Notes: generated from the sequence alone by a model not told the origin. Numbered from the stretch's first letter, positions 34,265 to 42,833 are shown. The stretch: 64,000 bases of DNA from Pseudomonas syringae (GCF_001698815.1 NZ_LGSI01000068.1:493999-557998); one strand, 5' to 3'. A program made the numbers and translations.

Positions 34265-35010
34265 GATGGTTTCCATCCGTTGCTATTGCCGGTAAAGCGC
34301 ACGCGCTGATCGGGCTCGGCACCCATGGCCTTGGCCAGCCAGGGTGGCGGTGCGCTGGCGAGTATGCGTTGCAGTTCTTCGACGATTTCACGGGCTGGCA
34401 CCGGGGCGGCAACCTTGATCGGGTGCACCCCGACGCGGATCACCTTGGCTGCCGCCGGACCGCCGATGCTCAGGGTGTAAAGCAGTTGGCAGTCGTGCAG
34501 CAGTGCGGCGCGGCGGACCAGACGATCCTCTTCCTCCTGCACCGGGGCAGGTTCGCGCAGGGCGATCAGCCGACTGGCCTTGGGCGAAATCTGATAGATG
34601 AGAAAACGCGCACAGTTGCCGAAGCTGCCGTTCAAGCATTCGCCCTGATTCGAGGCACAGGCGATGCGCACCGAGTCGCGCAGGTCGCCGTCGCGGTAAG
34701 CCTCAGGCGTTGGCAGCGGCTCCTGCGGCATTTGCACACCACGCCCACGCAACAGGCTGACGGCACGTTGCAGCTGACGCTCGTTAATGGCCTGCGGCTG
34801 TGCGCTGCCCTCGGTCGGGATGAGCAAGCGCGCGCGCAAGCGCGACAGGCGTAGTTTTTCCAGGCGTGAAGCAGTGATCGGCTCTCCGGTCACCGCGAGT
34901 ACAGCACGTAACAAACGTGCGCTATCCATCCCCTTGATTTCACGTGCCGCCAAAGCGATACGCAAGGCGAGGTGGGCTGGCAGGCGGGGTTCTGCGTTGG
35001 CTGCGGCCAT
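34261..35010 (-). CDS. nifY: NifY, apo-nitrogenase/FeMo-co binding protein
   Basis: A 249-residue protein; the start at 35010 (MAAANAEPRLPAHLALRIAL) lies just after nifT. An N-terminal helical domain (residues 1-100) is followed by a NifX-type domain: RIACASNQGECLNGSFGNCA near residue 125 and LLYTLSIGGPAAAKVIRVGV. NifY binds apo-NifDK until cofactor arrives. It resembles NafY at 42105 in both domains. Confidence 0.92.
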   Translation of the reverse strand: MAAANAEPRLPAHLALRIALAAREIKGMDSARLLRAVLAVTGEPITASRLEKLRLSRLRARLLIPTEGSAQPQAINERQLQRAVSLLRGRGVQMPQEPLPTPEAYRDGDLRDSVRIACASNQGECLNGSFGNCARFLIYQISPKASRLIALREPAPVQEEEDRLVRRAALLHDCQLLYTLSIGGPAAAKVIRVGVHPIKVAAPVPAREIVEELQRILASAPPPWLAKAMGAEPDQRVRFTGNSNGWKPS

Positions 35011-35014
35011 GGGC

Positions 35015-35236
35015 TCAATCCTCGCTGGCTCGCTTGGCCCGCAGGGTGATGGGCAGGGTCGGCGGGATAGACATGGGCTCCAGGTAATAAGCACTGCCAT
35101 CGCCCAGAGTGACTTTTCCGCCCCAGCAGTCAGGGCTGTCATGCTCAAGACTGACGATGGTTTCTTCCAGGTCTTTTTTTGCAACGTAGAAGGTCAGTTG
35201 ACCTTGCGAGTTACGACGGATCATGACGCTCGGCAT
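35015..35236 (-). CDS. nifT: NifT/FixU
   Basis: A 73-residue protein typical of NifT: MPSVMIRRNSQGQLTFYVAK then DLEETIVSLEHDSPDCWGGK. It lies after nifK behind a strong terminator-like hairpin, so its level is probably lower than that of nifHDK. Its role is not well known. Confidence 0.93.
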   Translation of the reverse strand: MPSVMIRRNSQGQLTFYVAKKDLEETIVSLEHDSPDCWGGKVTLGDGSAYYLEPMSIPPTLPITLRAKRASED

Positions 35237-35297
35237 GGTGTTGCTCCATGGGCGAAGAGTTGGCGTGGCGCTGTATGAAAAGTGGCTGCGACCAACG

Positions 35298-35326
35298 AAA
35301 AAGCCGGGAGGGCGAGCCCTCCCGGC
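35298..35326 (-). terminator. Rho-independent terminator between nifK and nifT
   Basis: Minus strand GCCGGGAGGGCTCGCCCTCC, closing with CGGC, then TTTTT. It lies 20 bp after nifK. It should end or reduce most nifHDK transcripts before nifTY. Confidence 0.85.
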
Positions 35327-35346
35327 ACATACCGGACAGCGACGAC

Positions 35347-36918
35347 TCAGCGAACCAGGTCGTAGTTGTAGTCGGTGGTTTGCATACCACGGGTCTCTTC
35401 GTCCAGACGCTCAAGCACGGCGTTGACCAAGGTGGTCAGCATCTGCATGGCGCCTTCGTAACCCATGGTGGTCTGGCGGTGCAGGTGGTGCCGGTCAAAG
35501 ATCGGGAAGCCGAGACGGATCAACGGCACCTCGAACTCTTTGCCCTTGTGCAAGGTGTCGCGCTGGATGAACTTGCCGTAGCTGTTGCCGATCATGAAGT
35601 CCGGCTTGTCGGTGAAGACCAGCGAACGCATGTGCCACAGATCCTTGCCGGTGTAGACCGTGCAGTTCTTGCCATACCGCGAGGTTTCCAGCAGGGCTTC
35701 GACTGCCTTTTTCCAGCGCTTGTTACCGTTGTTGCACAGGATGTGTACCGGCTCGGCGCCCAACTCCAGCAAGAACTTGACCATGCCCATGACGAAGTCC
35801 GGGTCACCCCAAAGGGCGAAACGCTTGCCGTGTAACCAGGTGTGCGAGTCGGTCATCATGTCGACCAGCCGACCGCGCTCCTTGCTCAGGCTTTCCGGAA
35901 TTTCCTGGCCGGTGACTTCGCTGACTTTCATCAGGAATTCGTCGGTCCAGTCCAGGCCCATGGGCACGCTCAACTTGGGCACGTCCTGCTTCCAGGTGCC
36001 TTCGACCAGTTTGCGGGTCTTGTCCAACTGCCAGGGTTGCAGCAAGAAGGTGGTGTAGGCGTTCGGCGCGTCCTTCATCTCGTCTTGGGTGGTGCCGCCG
36101 GAGTACATGCGGAAGTGACCGTCAGCGGGGGTGTCCAGCACTTCGTCCGGGTCGGAAAGGAAGCTGTAGCCAACGTCCATTTCCTTGAGCATGCGCTTGA
36201 TCACCCGGAAGTTGCCCAGGTAAGTCTCAAAGCCCGGCACGATGTTGACCTTGTGGTTACTGCCAACCACTTTGTCTTCCATGGTCTTGAGGGTGAAGTA
36301 ACGGGCGATGCCTTCGAACATGTTGTCCCAGCCGGTGACATGGCTGCCAACGAAGCTCGGGGTGTGGGCGTAGGGTACGGCAAAGTCTTCGGGTATGAAG
36401 CCGGCAACCTTGGAGTTGTTGATGAAGGCGTTGAGGTCATCACCGATGACTTCAGCCATGCAGGTGGTGGAGACCGCGATCATGTCGGGCTTGTAGGTTT
36501 CCCGACAGTTTTGCAGGCCGTCCTTCATGTTCTGCTGACCACCGAATACCGCGGCGTCCTCGGTCATGGAGTCGGAGACGCAGGAAATCGGCTCCTTGAA
36601 GTGACGGTTAAAGTAAGTGCGGAAATACGACACGCAGCCTTGCGAGCCGTGCACATAGGGCATGGTCTTCTCAAAACCCAGGGCACAGAGCACCGCACCC
36701 AGTGGCTGGCAAGCCTTGGCCGGGTTGATGGTCAGGGCCTCGCGCTTGAAGTTCAGCTCCTGGTATTCCTGAGTGGTGGTCCACTGGAAGACTTCGTCGA
36801 TTTTTTCCTGCGGGTGCTTCTCTTCGAAATCATCACGCTTACGGGCGAGCGAATCCTTGTATTCGTCTTGCAGAAACAAGGGGTAACTGGCTTTGATGTT
36901 GTCGACTTGCTGGCTCAT
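35347..36918 (-). CDS. nifK: Nitrogenase MoFe protein beta subunit NifK
   Basis: A 523-residue protein, the same length as Azotobacter NifK. The start at 36918 (MSQQVDNIKASYPLF) follows AGGAGAGAG. P-cluster cysteines are Cys70 (AKACQPLGAV), Cys95 (GSQGCVSYF) and Cys153 (VSTTCMAEVIG). With NifD it forms the alpha2beta2 enzyme core that reduces N2. Confidence 0.98.
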   Translation of the reverse strand: MSQQVDNIKASYPLFLQDEYKDSLARKRDDFEEKHPQEKIDEVFQWTTTQEYQELNFKREALTINPAKACQPLGAVLCALGFEKTMPYVHGSQGCVSYFRTYFNRHFKEPISCVSDSMTEDAAVFGGQQNMKDGLQNCRETYKPDMIAVSTTCMAEVIGDDLNAFINNSKVAGFIPEDFAVPYAHTPSFVGSHVTGWDNMFEGIARYFTLKTMEDKVVGSNHKVNIVPGFETYLGNFRVIKRMLKEMDVGYSFLSDPDEVLDTPADGHFRMYSGGTTQDEMKDAPNAYTTFLLQPWQLDKTRKLVEGTWKQDVPKLSVPMGLDWTDEFLMKVSEVTGQEIPESLSKERGRLVDMMTDSHTWLHGKRFALWGDPDFVMGMVKFLLELGAEPVHILCNNGNKRWKKAVEALLETSRYGKNCTVYTGKDLWHMRSLVFTDKPDFMIGNSYGKFIQRDTLHKGKEFEVPLIRLGFPIFDRHHLHRQTTMGYEGAMQMLTTLVNAVLERLDEETRGMQTTDYNYDLVR

Positions 36919-36967
36919 GACTCTCTCCTTCGCCTCACTCATCTGTGAACGGCGATCACGGAAATCG

Positions 36968-36987
36968 GCTGCGGGCGAGCCCGCAGC
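36968..36987. repeat. Perfect palindrome between nifD and nifK
   Basis: GCTGCGGGCGAGCCCGCAGC is a perfect hairpin with a short loop in the 93-bp nifD-nifK spacer. No T-run follows. It could stabilise or process the nifHDK message. Confidence 0.6.
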
Positions 36988-37011
36988 GGATGTTGCACTC
37001 CAATGGGCGAA

Positions 37012-38493
37012 TCAGGCGCTGGCCGCGACTTTCTCGGCGACCTGCTCCGGTTTCTGCCACGGTGCTTGCAGTTTTTTCCAGCATGGGTTGTTCAGGGTCA
37101 TGTCCATGTCACGGGCGAAGATGGCGAAGCCGTCGAAGCCGTGGTACGGGCCTGAATAGTCCCAGGAGTGCATCTGCCGGAAGGGCACGCCCATTTTCTG
37201 GAAGATGTACTTTTCCTTGATGCCAGCGCCGATCAGGTCGGGTTTGACCTTCTTCACGAACTCTTCGAATTCGTAGCCGGTGACATCGTCGTACAACAGC
37301 GTGGCGCTCCCCATTTCCTTGAGCGTGCGGTCGTAGTCGTCGTTGTGACCGAACTCGTAGCCGGTGCCGACCACTTCCATGCCCAAGTCTTCATAAGCGC
37401 CGATCACGTGACGTGGGCGCAAGCCGCCGACGTAAAGCATGACGCGCTTGCCTTCCAGACGTGGCCGGTACTTGGCGATCACCGCTTGCCATTCAGTCTC
37501 ATAGCGGGCGATCACTTCTTCGCACTTGGCCTTGATGCTGTCGTCGAAAAACGCAGCAATGGCGCGCAGCGACTCGGCTGTTTTGGTCGGGCCGAAGAAG
37601 TTGTACTCCAAGTACGGAATTCCATACTTCTCTTCCAGGTGGCGGGAGATGTAGTTCATCGAACGATAGCAGTGCAGCAGGTTGAGCTTGACCTTGGTGG
37701 TCAGCTCCATCTCTGCCAGGGTGCCATCGCCGGACCACTGAGCCACGACGCGCAAGCCCATTTCTTCGAGCAGGATGCGCGACGACCAGGCGTCACCGCC
37801 AATGTTGTAGTCACCCAGGATAGAAACGTCGTAAGGCGTGCTCTGAAAGCTATCGTCATTGTCCCGATTGGGCAGTACCCAGTCGCGGATCGAGTCGTTG
37901 GCGATGTGGTGACCGAGCGATTGCGACACGCCACGGAAACCTTCGCAACGCACCGGAACCACGGTGGTTTCATGCTCGATGGCCTTTTTCTTGGCCACGG
38001 CTTCAATGTCGTCGCCGATCAGGCCGATAGGGCATTCGGACTGGATCGAGATGCCCTTGTTCAGCGGGAACAGGGTCTGGATTTCGTCGATCAATGTAGA
38101 GAGCTTCTTGTCTCCCCCGAAAACAATGTCCTTCTCCTGGAAATCCGAGGTGAAGTTCATGGTCACGAAGGCGTTCACGCCGGTGGTGCCGATGTAATAG
38201 TTACGCCGACCGGCACGCGAATATTGACCGCAGCCAACCGGGCCGTGAGAAATATGGATCATGTCCTTGACGGGCCCCCACACCACCCCTTTGGAGCCAG
38301 CGTAGGCGCAGCCACGGATGGTCATCATCCCCGGCAGAGACTTCTTGTTGGAAGTGATGCACTTCTTGGACTGCTCCAGCGTTGGATCATTGGGCGCCAA
38401 GTGTTTTGCACGCTCTTTGCGCGCTTTTTCGGGGTAAACCTCCAGGACTTCCTGGATAAGGGATTCGACTTCCTCGCGTGACATACCGGACAT
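37012..38493 (-). CDS. nifD: Nitrogenase MoFe protein alpha subunit NifD
   Basis: A 493-residue protein. FeMo-cofactor ligands are the Cys of LLHCYRSMNYI (Cys275 in Azotobacter) and the His of QMHSWDYSGPYHGFDG (His442). P-cluster cysteines lie in RGCAYAGSK, GPVGCGQYS and QSECPIGLIGDD. It follows nifH after a 206-bp spacer rich in hairpins. Confidence 0.98.
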   Translation of the reverse strand: MSGMSREEVESLIQEVLEVYPEKARKERAKHLAPNDPTLEQSKKCITSNKKSLPGMMTIRGCAYAGSKGVVWGPVKDMIHISHGPVGCGQYSRAGRRNYYIGTTGVNAFVTMNFTSDFQEKDIVFGGDKKLSTLIDEIQTLFPLNKGISIQSECPIGLIGDDIEAVAKKKAIEHETTVVPVRCEGFRGVSQSLGHHIANDSIRDWVLPNRDNDDSFQSTPYDVSILGDYNIGGDAWSSRILLEEMGLRVVAQWSGDGTLAEMELTTKVKLNLLHCYRSMNYISRHLEEKYGIPYLEYNFFGPTKTAESLRAIAAFFDDSIKAKCEEVIARYETEWQAVIAKYRPRLEGKRVMLYVGGLRPRHVIGAYEDLGMEVVGTGYEFGHNDDYDRTLKEMGSATLLYDDVTGYEFEEFVKKVKPDLIGAGIKEKYIFQKMGVPFRQMHSWDYSGPYHGFDGFAIFARDMDMTLNNPCWKKLQAPWQKPEQVAEKVAASA

Positions 38494-38533
38494 GGTATGA
38501 ACTCCTCTTGCCTTGCGTTCATGTGCGGGTAAC

Positions 38534-38571
38534 GGAGGCCCCGCATTGCGCCAGACGCAATGCGGATCTCC
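38534..38571. repeat. First hairpin of the nifH-nifD spacer
   Basis: CCGCATTGCG pairs perfectly with CGCAATGCGG around a 5-base loop, with outer GGAG/CTCC pairing. It is the nearest to nifD of three hairpins in this spacer. Confidence 0.75.
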
Positions 38572-38608
38572 GGCAGGGCTAATCTGCCCTGCCCCGTCCG
38601 ATGAACCC

Positions 38609-38646
38609 TCACGGCCTGCCTGGCCTGAACTATCGGCAGGCCGTGA
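38609..38646. repeat. Second hairpin of the nifH-nifD spacer
   Basis: A 12-bp perfect stem (TCACGGCCTGCC / GGCAGGCCGTGA) with a 14-base loop. Confidence 0.75.
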
Positions 38647-38654
38647 TCGGGTTC

Positions 38655-38688
38655 TGAACCTGCGCTTGCCTGAACATGAGCAGGTTCA
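38655..38688. repeat. Third hairpin of the nifH-nifD spacer
   Basis: A 9-bp perfect stem (TGAACCTGC / GCAGGTTCA) with a 16-base loop, 12 bp after the nifH stop. No strong T-run follows on the minus strand. Confidence 0.7.
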
Positions 38689-38699
38689 TGGCAGAGCTA

Positions 38700-39575
38700 T
38701 CAGGCAATTTCTTCAGCGGTTTTACCGACAATGGCAGCGTCTTCTTCATCCATGATGCCGAACTCCATCAACAGCGCTTCGAGTTCGTCCATGGTGATCG
38801 GGGTCGGTATGATCATTTTCTTGTTGTGCAGGATTTTGTTCGCCAGCGAACGGTACTCGTCAGCCTGCTTGCAGGTAGGGTCGTACTCGATAACCGTCAT
38901 GCGGCGAATTTCAGCGCGCTGCACGATGTTGTCGCGGGGTACGAAGTGGATCATCTGCGTGCCCAGCTTCTCGGCCAGAGCGATGATCAACTCATCTTCA
39001 CGGTCGGTCTCGCGGCTGTTGCAGATCAACCCCGCCAGGCGAACGCTGCCAGAGTTGGCATACTTCACGATGCCTTTGGAGATGTTGTTGGCCGCGTACA
39101 TGGCCATCATCTCGCCGGAGCAAACGATGTAGATTTCCTGGGCTTTGTTCTCGCGGATGGGCATGGCGAAACCGCCGCACACCACGTCGCCGAGTACGTC
39201 GTAGAACACAAAGTCCAAGTCTTCATCGTAGGCGCCTTCCTCTTCGAGGAAGTTGATTGCGGTAATTACACCGCGACCAGCGCAGCCGACACCTGGCTCA
39301 GGGCCGCCCGACTCGACGCACTTAATGCCGCCGTAGCCAGCCTTAAGCACATCTTCAAGCTCCAGATCTTCCACGGTGCCGGCCTCAGCCGCCATTTCCA
39401 TGATAGTGTTCTGGGCCTTGGCGTGCAGAATCAGGCGGGTGGAGTCGGCTTTAGGGTCGCAGCCGACAATCATCACTTTTTTGCCGCTTTCGGCCAGGGC
39501 CGCTACGAGGTTCTGGGTGGTTGTGGATTTACCAATCCCACCCTTTCCGTAGATAGCGCATTGACGCATTGCCAT
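38700..39575 (-). CDS. nifH: Nitrogenase Fe protein NifH
   Basis: A 291-residue ATPase and electron donor to NifDK. The start at 39575 gives MAMRQCAIYGKGGIGKSTTT with the P-loop at residues 10-17. The shared 4Fe-4S ligands are in GVGCAGRGVIT (Cys98) and VVCGGFAMP (Cys133). The Arg after Cys98 is the ADP-ribosylation site in bacteria with DraT; no draTG is in the window. It heads the nifHDKTY run. Confidence 0.99.
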   Translation of the reverse strand: MAMRQCAIYGKGGIGKSTTTQNLVAALAESGKKVMIVGCDPKADSTRLILHAKAQNTIMEMAAEAGTVEDLELEDVLKAGYGGIKCVESGGPEPGVGCAGRGVITAINFLEEEGAYDEDLDFVFYDVLGDVVCGGFAMPIRENKAQEIYIVCSGEMMAMYAANNISKGIVKYANSGSVRLAGLICNSRETDREDELIIALAEKLGTQMIHFVPRDNIVQRAEIRRMTVIEYDPTCKQADEYRSLANKILHNKKMIIPTPITMDELEALLMEFGIMDEEDAAIVGKTAEEIA

Positions 39576-39648
39576 AATAAAAGTCCTCGGTTTCGTTCCA
39601 CATCGACAGTGGGCTGTAGGCACGAACAAGCCTGCGCAACTGGACAAG

Positions 39649-39664
39649 TGCAGTGTTTGTGCCA
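39649..39664 (-). promoter_or_regulatory. Sigma-54 promoter of nifH
   Basis: Minus strand TGGCACAAACACTGCA, close to known nifH promoters, about 75 bp before nifH. No exact TGT-N10-ACA lies within 200 bp; the nearest is at 39879-39894. Confidence 0.88.
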
Positions 39665-39878
39665 GTGCTTGAAAATGAAGATAACCGATTGTTTTAAATC
39701 ATTTTTTTATGAAGCACAAAACACCTGAGGCAGTGGCATACACAACAAAAAGTCGCGACTGTCGGTTGTAATGGCGACAACCCAACAAACTTCGCGGCCG
39801 CTTTGTATTCATGACCGGCCTGCCTTCAACTGCCTATATAGAGTTGCCTGGGGATAACTTCTGGCGAACTTTAGTAAC

Positions 39879-39894
39879 TGTGATAAATACGACA
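39879..39894. promoter_or_regulatory. NifA upstream site between nifH and the SIR2-like gene
   Basis: TGT-GATAAATACG-ACA, an exact TGT-N10-ACA. It is 87 bp from the SIR2 promoter and about 215 bp from the nifH promoter, so it may serve both. Confidence 0.65.
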
Positions 39895-39979
39895 ATTGTC
39901 GTGAATACCCCGCCCCACGCCCAACCCTGTGCCGCATTCAATATCAGCGATATCAACGAGTTGCCGGGCAATCAACGCT

Positions 39980-39995
39980 TGGCGTGTTTATTGCG
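39980..39995 (+). promoter_or_regulatory. Sigma-54 promoter of the SIR2-like operon
   Basis: TGGCGTGTTTATTGCG, with exact -24/-12 spacing, 36 bp before the GTG start of the SIR2-like gene. Confidence 0.7.
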
Positions 39996-40031
39996 AATAG
40001 CTCCTGCGAACATTTACAGCAGGAGCGTCCC

Positions 40032-40889
40032 GTGAATAACAGCTCGATGCAGAACATTCTGAACAGCCTGGCGAGCGGCAATATCGTTCCCTACCTGGGC
40101 CCCGGCGTATTGCAAGGCGTGGTCGACCGCAGCAGCGGCCTGCCGATACCGGCCGACAGTAATAGCCTGATCCTGGCCATGACCGGAGGCCAGCCCATGG
40201 CGCCGCGACTCATGTATGAGTTCCCGCGTGCCGCCATGCACCTGGAAAACAAGAAGGGCCGCAGCTTCATTGAGCGCTTCCTGACACAAACCTACGGCGG
40301 CGATAACTGGACGACCTCACCCTTTCACCAGTGGCTGGCCAGCCTGCGCCTGCCTTATGTGATCGATTGCAACCGCGACACCCAGCTGCAACACGCCTAC
40401 GCCGACCGCCTGCACACCCTGGTCGTGGGCGCGGCACGGATCGCGGCCACCCCCTACCGCTTCGACCTGTATCAGTTCGACGGCACGCGCTATCACCCCA
40501 TCAGCCTGGAACAGGTGGATTCGGAGTTGCCGGTGTTGTTCAAACCGGTAGGCACCCCGCTGCCCAAACCGAACTACGTCGCCAGCGATGCTGATTTTGT
40601 GGACTACATCACCGAGCTGATGGGCGGCTTTGCCGTACCCGCCTGGATAAAGCTGCAACGCCGCAACAAACGCTACCTGTTCCTGGGCATGCGCTTTAAC
40701 CGTGACACCGAACGCATGGTCATGAGCGACTTGATCCATGACGCCGCCGACGATGCTGGCTGGGTGCTGATCGCCGACCCCAGCGCCAAGGAACGCAAGG
40801 TCTGCGAGCGCAAGAACCTGCAACTGATCGAGGCCGACTGGAGCGAACTGTTCGCCCTGGCCTCTCCCGACACCACCAAGGTGGCTTGA
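40032..40889 (+). CDS. SIR2-like domain protein of the nif region
   Basis: A 285-residue protein. The GTG at 40032 follows AGGAGCG and is preferred over the open frame from 39984. The NIVPYLGPGVLQG stretch near residue 15 fits the nucleotide-binding loop of SIR2-like proteins, and RYLFLGMRFNRDTERMV fits the late core strand. Such proteins bind or cleave NAD in other settings. Similar genes stand near nifH in Azotobacter and relatives. It has its own sigma-54 element and a NifA-type site. What it does in nitrogen fixation is not known. Confidence 0.75.
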   Translation: MNNSSMQNILNSLASGNIVPYLGPGVLQGVVDRSSGLPIPADSNSLILAMTGGQPMAPRLMYEFPRAAMHLENKKGRSFIERFLTQTYGGDNWTTSPFHQWLASLRLPYVIDCNRDTQLQHAYADRLHTLVVGAARIAATPYRFDLYQFDGTRYHPISLEQVDSELPVLFKPVGTPLPKPNYVASDADFVDYITELMGGFAVPAWIKLQRRNKRYLFLGMRFNRDTERMVMSDLIHDAADDAGWVLIADPSAKERKVCERKNLQLIEADWSELFALASPDTTKVA

Positions 40890-40931
40890 CGACACCTTCT
40901 ACTGAACCCGTTCCACAGAGAGAGCCCAACC

Positions 40932-41498
40932 ATGCTGCTGAAAAACTACGAAACCCGATGTCTGCTATGCAACCTGAGCATCCTCGGCGCGTCTACCCAG
41001 CCCGACACCTTCGCCTTCCGTGGCGACCTAGTGCTCGAAGAAGGCGACATCGCGGACGCTTCCGGTCGCCGCATGCCTCCCAAATCAGTGGTCAAGCAGG
41101 CCGCAGTGCTGGAGCAAAACGGCAAGCTGAGCATGGTCGTCGGCGGGCTGATTGACCTGGCTACCCTGCCACTGTTCGTCGAAAACTATCGCGCAGACCT
41201 GGCACCGAACATTAAGGTGCTTTTCTACGTAGAAAACCTCGGCAAAGCACTGATCGTTGACCTGGACGGCGTCAACATCACCCTGCTGCCACACTACGAC
41301 GGCGGTGCGATCTGGAATACCTTGATGGGCGACCTGAAACTGGACAAGGACGACTTCAAGGGCTACAGCGCTGAAGACAAGCTGCTGGTCATCCAGAAAG
41401 CCCTGGCCGAGTACTCACCAAAGCTGGACAGCCTCAGCTTCCCGCAAGCCCTGGGGCATATCGTAGAACTGCGCCGCGAGGCACGCGGGCCAATCTAA
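40932..41498 (+). CDS. Unknown protein co-transcribed with the SIR2-like gene
   Basis: A 188-residue soluble protein, 42 bp after the SIR2-like gene with GAGAGAG before its ATG. It opens with a two-cysteine motif (TRCLLCNLS). A later part reads ALIVDLDGVNITLLPHYDGG. No domain is recognised. The shared operon suggests a joint role with the SIR2-like protein. Confidence 0.7.
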   Translation: MLLKNYETRCLLCNLSILGASTQPDTFAFRGDLVLEEGDIADASGRRMPPKSVVKQAAVLEQNGKLSMVVGGLIDLATLPLFVENYRADLAPNIKVLFYVENLGKALIVDLDGVNITLLPHYDGGAIWNTLMGDLKLDKDDFKGYSAEDKLLVIQKALAEYSPKLDSLSFPQALGHIVELRREARGPI

Positions 41499-41519
41499 AC
41501 AATGGCTCCCGGACACGGC

Positions 41520-41545
41520 AGAGCGGTGCAATGTGCCGCTCTTTA
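41520..41545 (+). terminator. Terminator of the SIR2-like operon
   Basis: AGAGCGG pairs with CCGCTCT around a 9-base loop, followed by TTTAAT. Confidence 0.7.
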
Positions 41546-41617
41546 ATAGGCGAGAGCGGCCCATTTTGCAGGACTGATCCTGGTTTTCGATTTAGTTACT
41601 TTTTTGGTTAATTGGAC

Positions 41618-41657
41618 GCCCCCTGGTTTTGTGCAAAAGCGCAGTAAACCAGGGGGA
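41618..41657. terminator. Hairpin between convergent operons
   Basis: CCCCCTGGTTT pairs with AAACCAGGGGG across a 17-base loop. It lies 35 bp after the end of the minus-strand rnf-nafY run and may end that transcript. Confidence 0.55.
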
Positions 41658-41691
41658 CGGACACCAAACCTAAAGCAGGCCATAACCAGCT

Positions 41692-42108
41692 TCAGGGATG
41701 CTGATGCCCTTCGCCGCCGCAGGCTTGTTCATCGTGGGGTTGGCCGGTCGGCAGGGTGCCGGCCAGGTAGGCTTTGACCGCCCGTTGCGGGTCGGTTTCG
41801 ACGGTCGTCAGCAGGACCACGCCGCGTTCACCCATGCGCCGCGTTACGCCTTCGCCGGCACTGCCGGCAATTGCGATATCGACGCTGTGCAGGGGGTGGC
41901 GTTCCGGTTGTGGGCAGACGTGCCATTCATGCAGGCAGGCATGTTCGTCCAGTTCCAGGGTGTAGGCGCCATCGGGCGCCTCGCCGGGCCAGACGTCGAA
42001 TACCCGCCAACGGTGCGCACGCCCGGCGTGCCCGGCGATCTGGCCGTGGCGGTCGATGGCCACGGCGATCAGTTGACGGGCATTGTGGTGCTCTTGGCCC
42101 ATGCTCAC
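41692..42108 (-). CDS. NifX/NifB-type Mo-Fe cluster-binding protein
   Basis: A 138-residue protein of the dinitrogenase cofactor-binding family: LIAVAIDRHGQIAGHAGRAH near residue 12 and WRVFDVWPGE. It has many His and Cys residues, including a HEWHVCPQPERHPLH stretch and a C-terminal CGGEGHQHP tail. It overlaps nafY by 4 bp at the end of the rnf operon. It probably binds a cluster precursor or metal. Confidence 0.75.
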   Translation of the reverse strand: MSMGQEHHNARQLIAVAIDRHGQIAGHAGRAHRWRVFDVWPGEAPDGAYTLELDEHACLHEWHVCPQPERHPLHSVDIAIAGSAGEGVTRRMGERGVVLLTTVETDPQRAVKAYLAGTLPTGQPHDEQACGGEGHQHP

Positions 42109-42833
42109 GCCACCTCATCCGACAGGGCAAAACGCACGCGCTGCTCAGCTGCGACACCCAGTAACTTGGCCAGCCATGGGGGTGGCGAGTTGCTCATTAC
42201 GGTTTGCAGTTGGGCGATGACGTCCCGCGCGAAACCACCGTCGACCGTCTTCATCGGGTAGATGCCACCCTTGACCACTTTGGCTGCTGCCGGGCCGCCG
42301 ATGGAGACTATGTAGAGCACCTGACAATCCTTGATCAGCTCGGTGCGGTAGGCGTTCTTGTCCTCGGCGTATTCCGCTTCGAGCGCGGAACGGATGTCGA
42401 CCAGTACCGTGCTGTCCAGACCCACCTGGTAGACCAGAAAGCGCAGGCACGAGCCAAAGTGGCCGTCCAGCCGTTCACCGTTGTTGGAGGCGACGGCGAC
42501 GCGGATGGTGTCCGGCGGCATGCTCTCCAGTTGCACCGGCACTGGCATGTCTTCAGACAGGGTTTCGCCCCAAAGAATGCGCACCGCGTCTTTCATGGCG
42601 GGCAGATCCAGGCCGGTGCCAATGTCTTCGCCATCCTCGTCGCCATCGATGATGCCTAGGCCGATCTTGATGTCGGTCACGGTGATGGTTTGCAGGCTTT
42701 GCTCGCTGAGTTCACCTTCGATGCGCTGGTGCAGCACTTCCAGCAACTTGCCGACACCGACGCCGGGCATGGCCCTGGCGGCCAGGGCGATACGTAAAGC
42801 GGTTTCACGGCTCATGTTCACGGGAGTATTCAT
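42105..42833 (-). CDS. nafY: NafY, nitrogenase accessory (gamma) protein
   Basis: A 242-residue protein. The start at 42833 (MNTPVNMSRETALRIALAAR) is preferred over an upstream ATG-in-frame extension. A helical N-domain is followed by a NifX-like domain with VAVASNNGERLDGHFGSCLR and LYIVSIGGPAAAKVVKGGIY. In Azotobacter NafY binds FeMo-co and apo-NifDK and lies next to rnfH, as here. Confidence 0.93.
   Translation of the reverse strand: MNTPVNMSRETALRIALAARAMPGVGVGKLLEVLHQRIEGELSEQSLQTITVTDIKIGLGIIDGDEDGEDIGTGLDLPAMKDAVRILWGETLSEDMPVPVQLESMPPDTIRVAVASNNGERLDGHFGSCLRFLVYQVGLDSTVLVDIRSALEAEYAEDKNAYRTELIKDCQVLYIVSIGGPAAAKVVKGGIYPMKTVDGGFARDVIAQLQTVMSNSPPPWLAKLLGVAAEQRVRFALSDEVA

Noticed and set aside
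35842..36948. Long plus-strand open frame opposite nifK
   Set aside because: It is the antisense shadow of nifK. High GC third positions keep it open; no start signal or protein family is seen.
36968..36987. Palindrome between nifD and nifK as a terminator
   Set aside because: No T-run follows on the minus strand and nifK must be read through, so it is listed only as a hairpin.
37168..38481. 437-codon plus-strand frame opposite nifD
   Set aside because: Antisense shadow of nifD with low-complexity His/Val-rich translation and no known domain.
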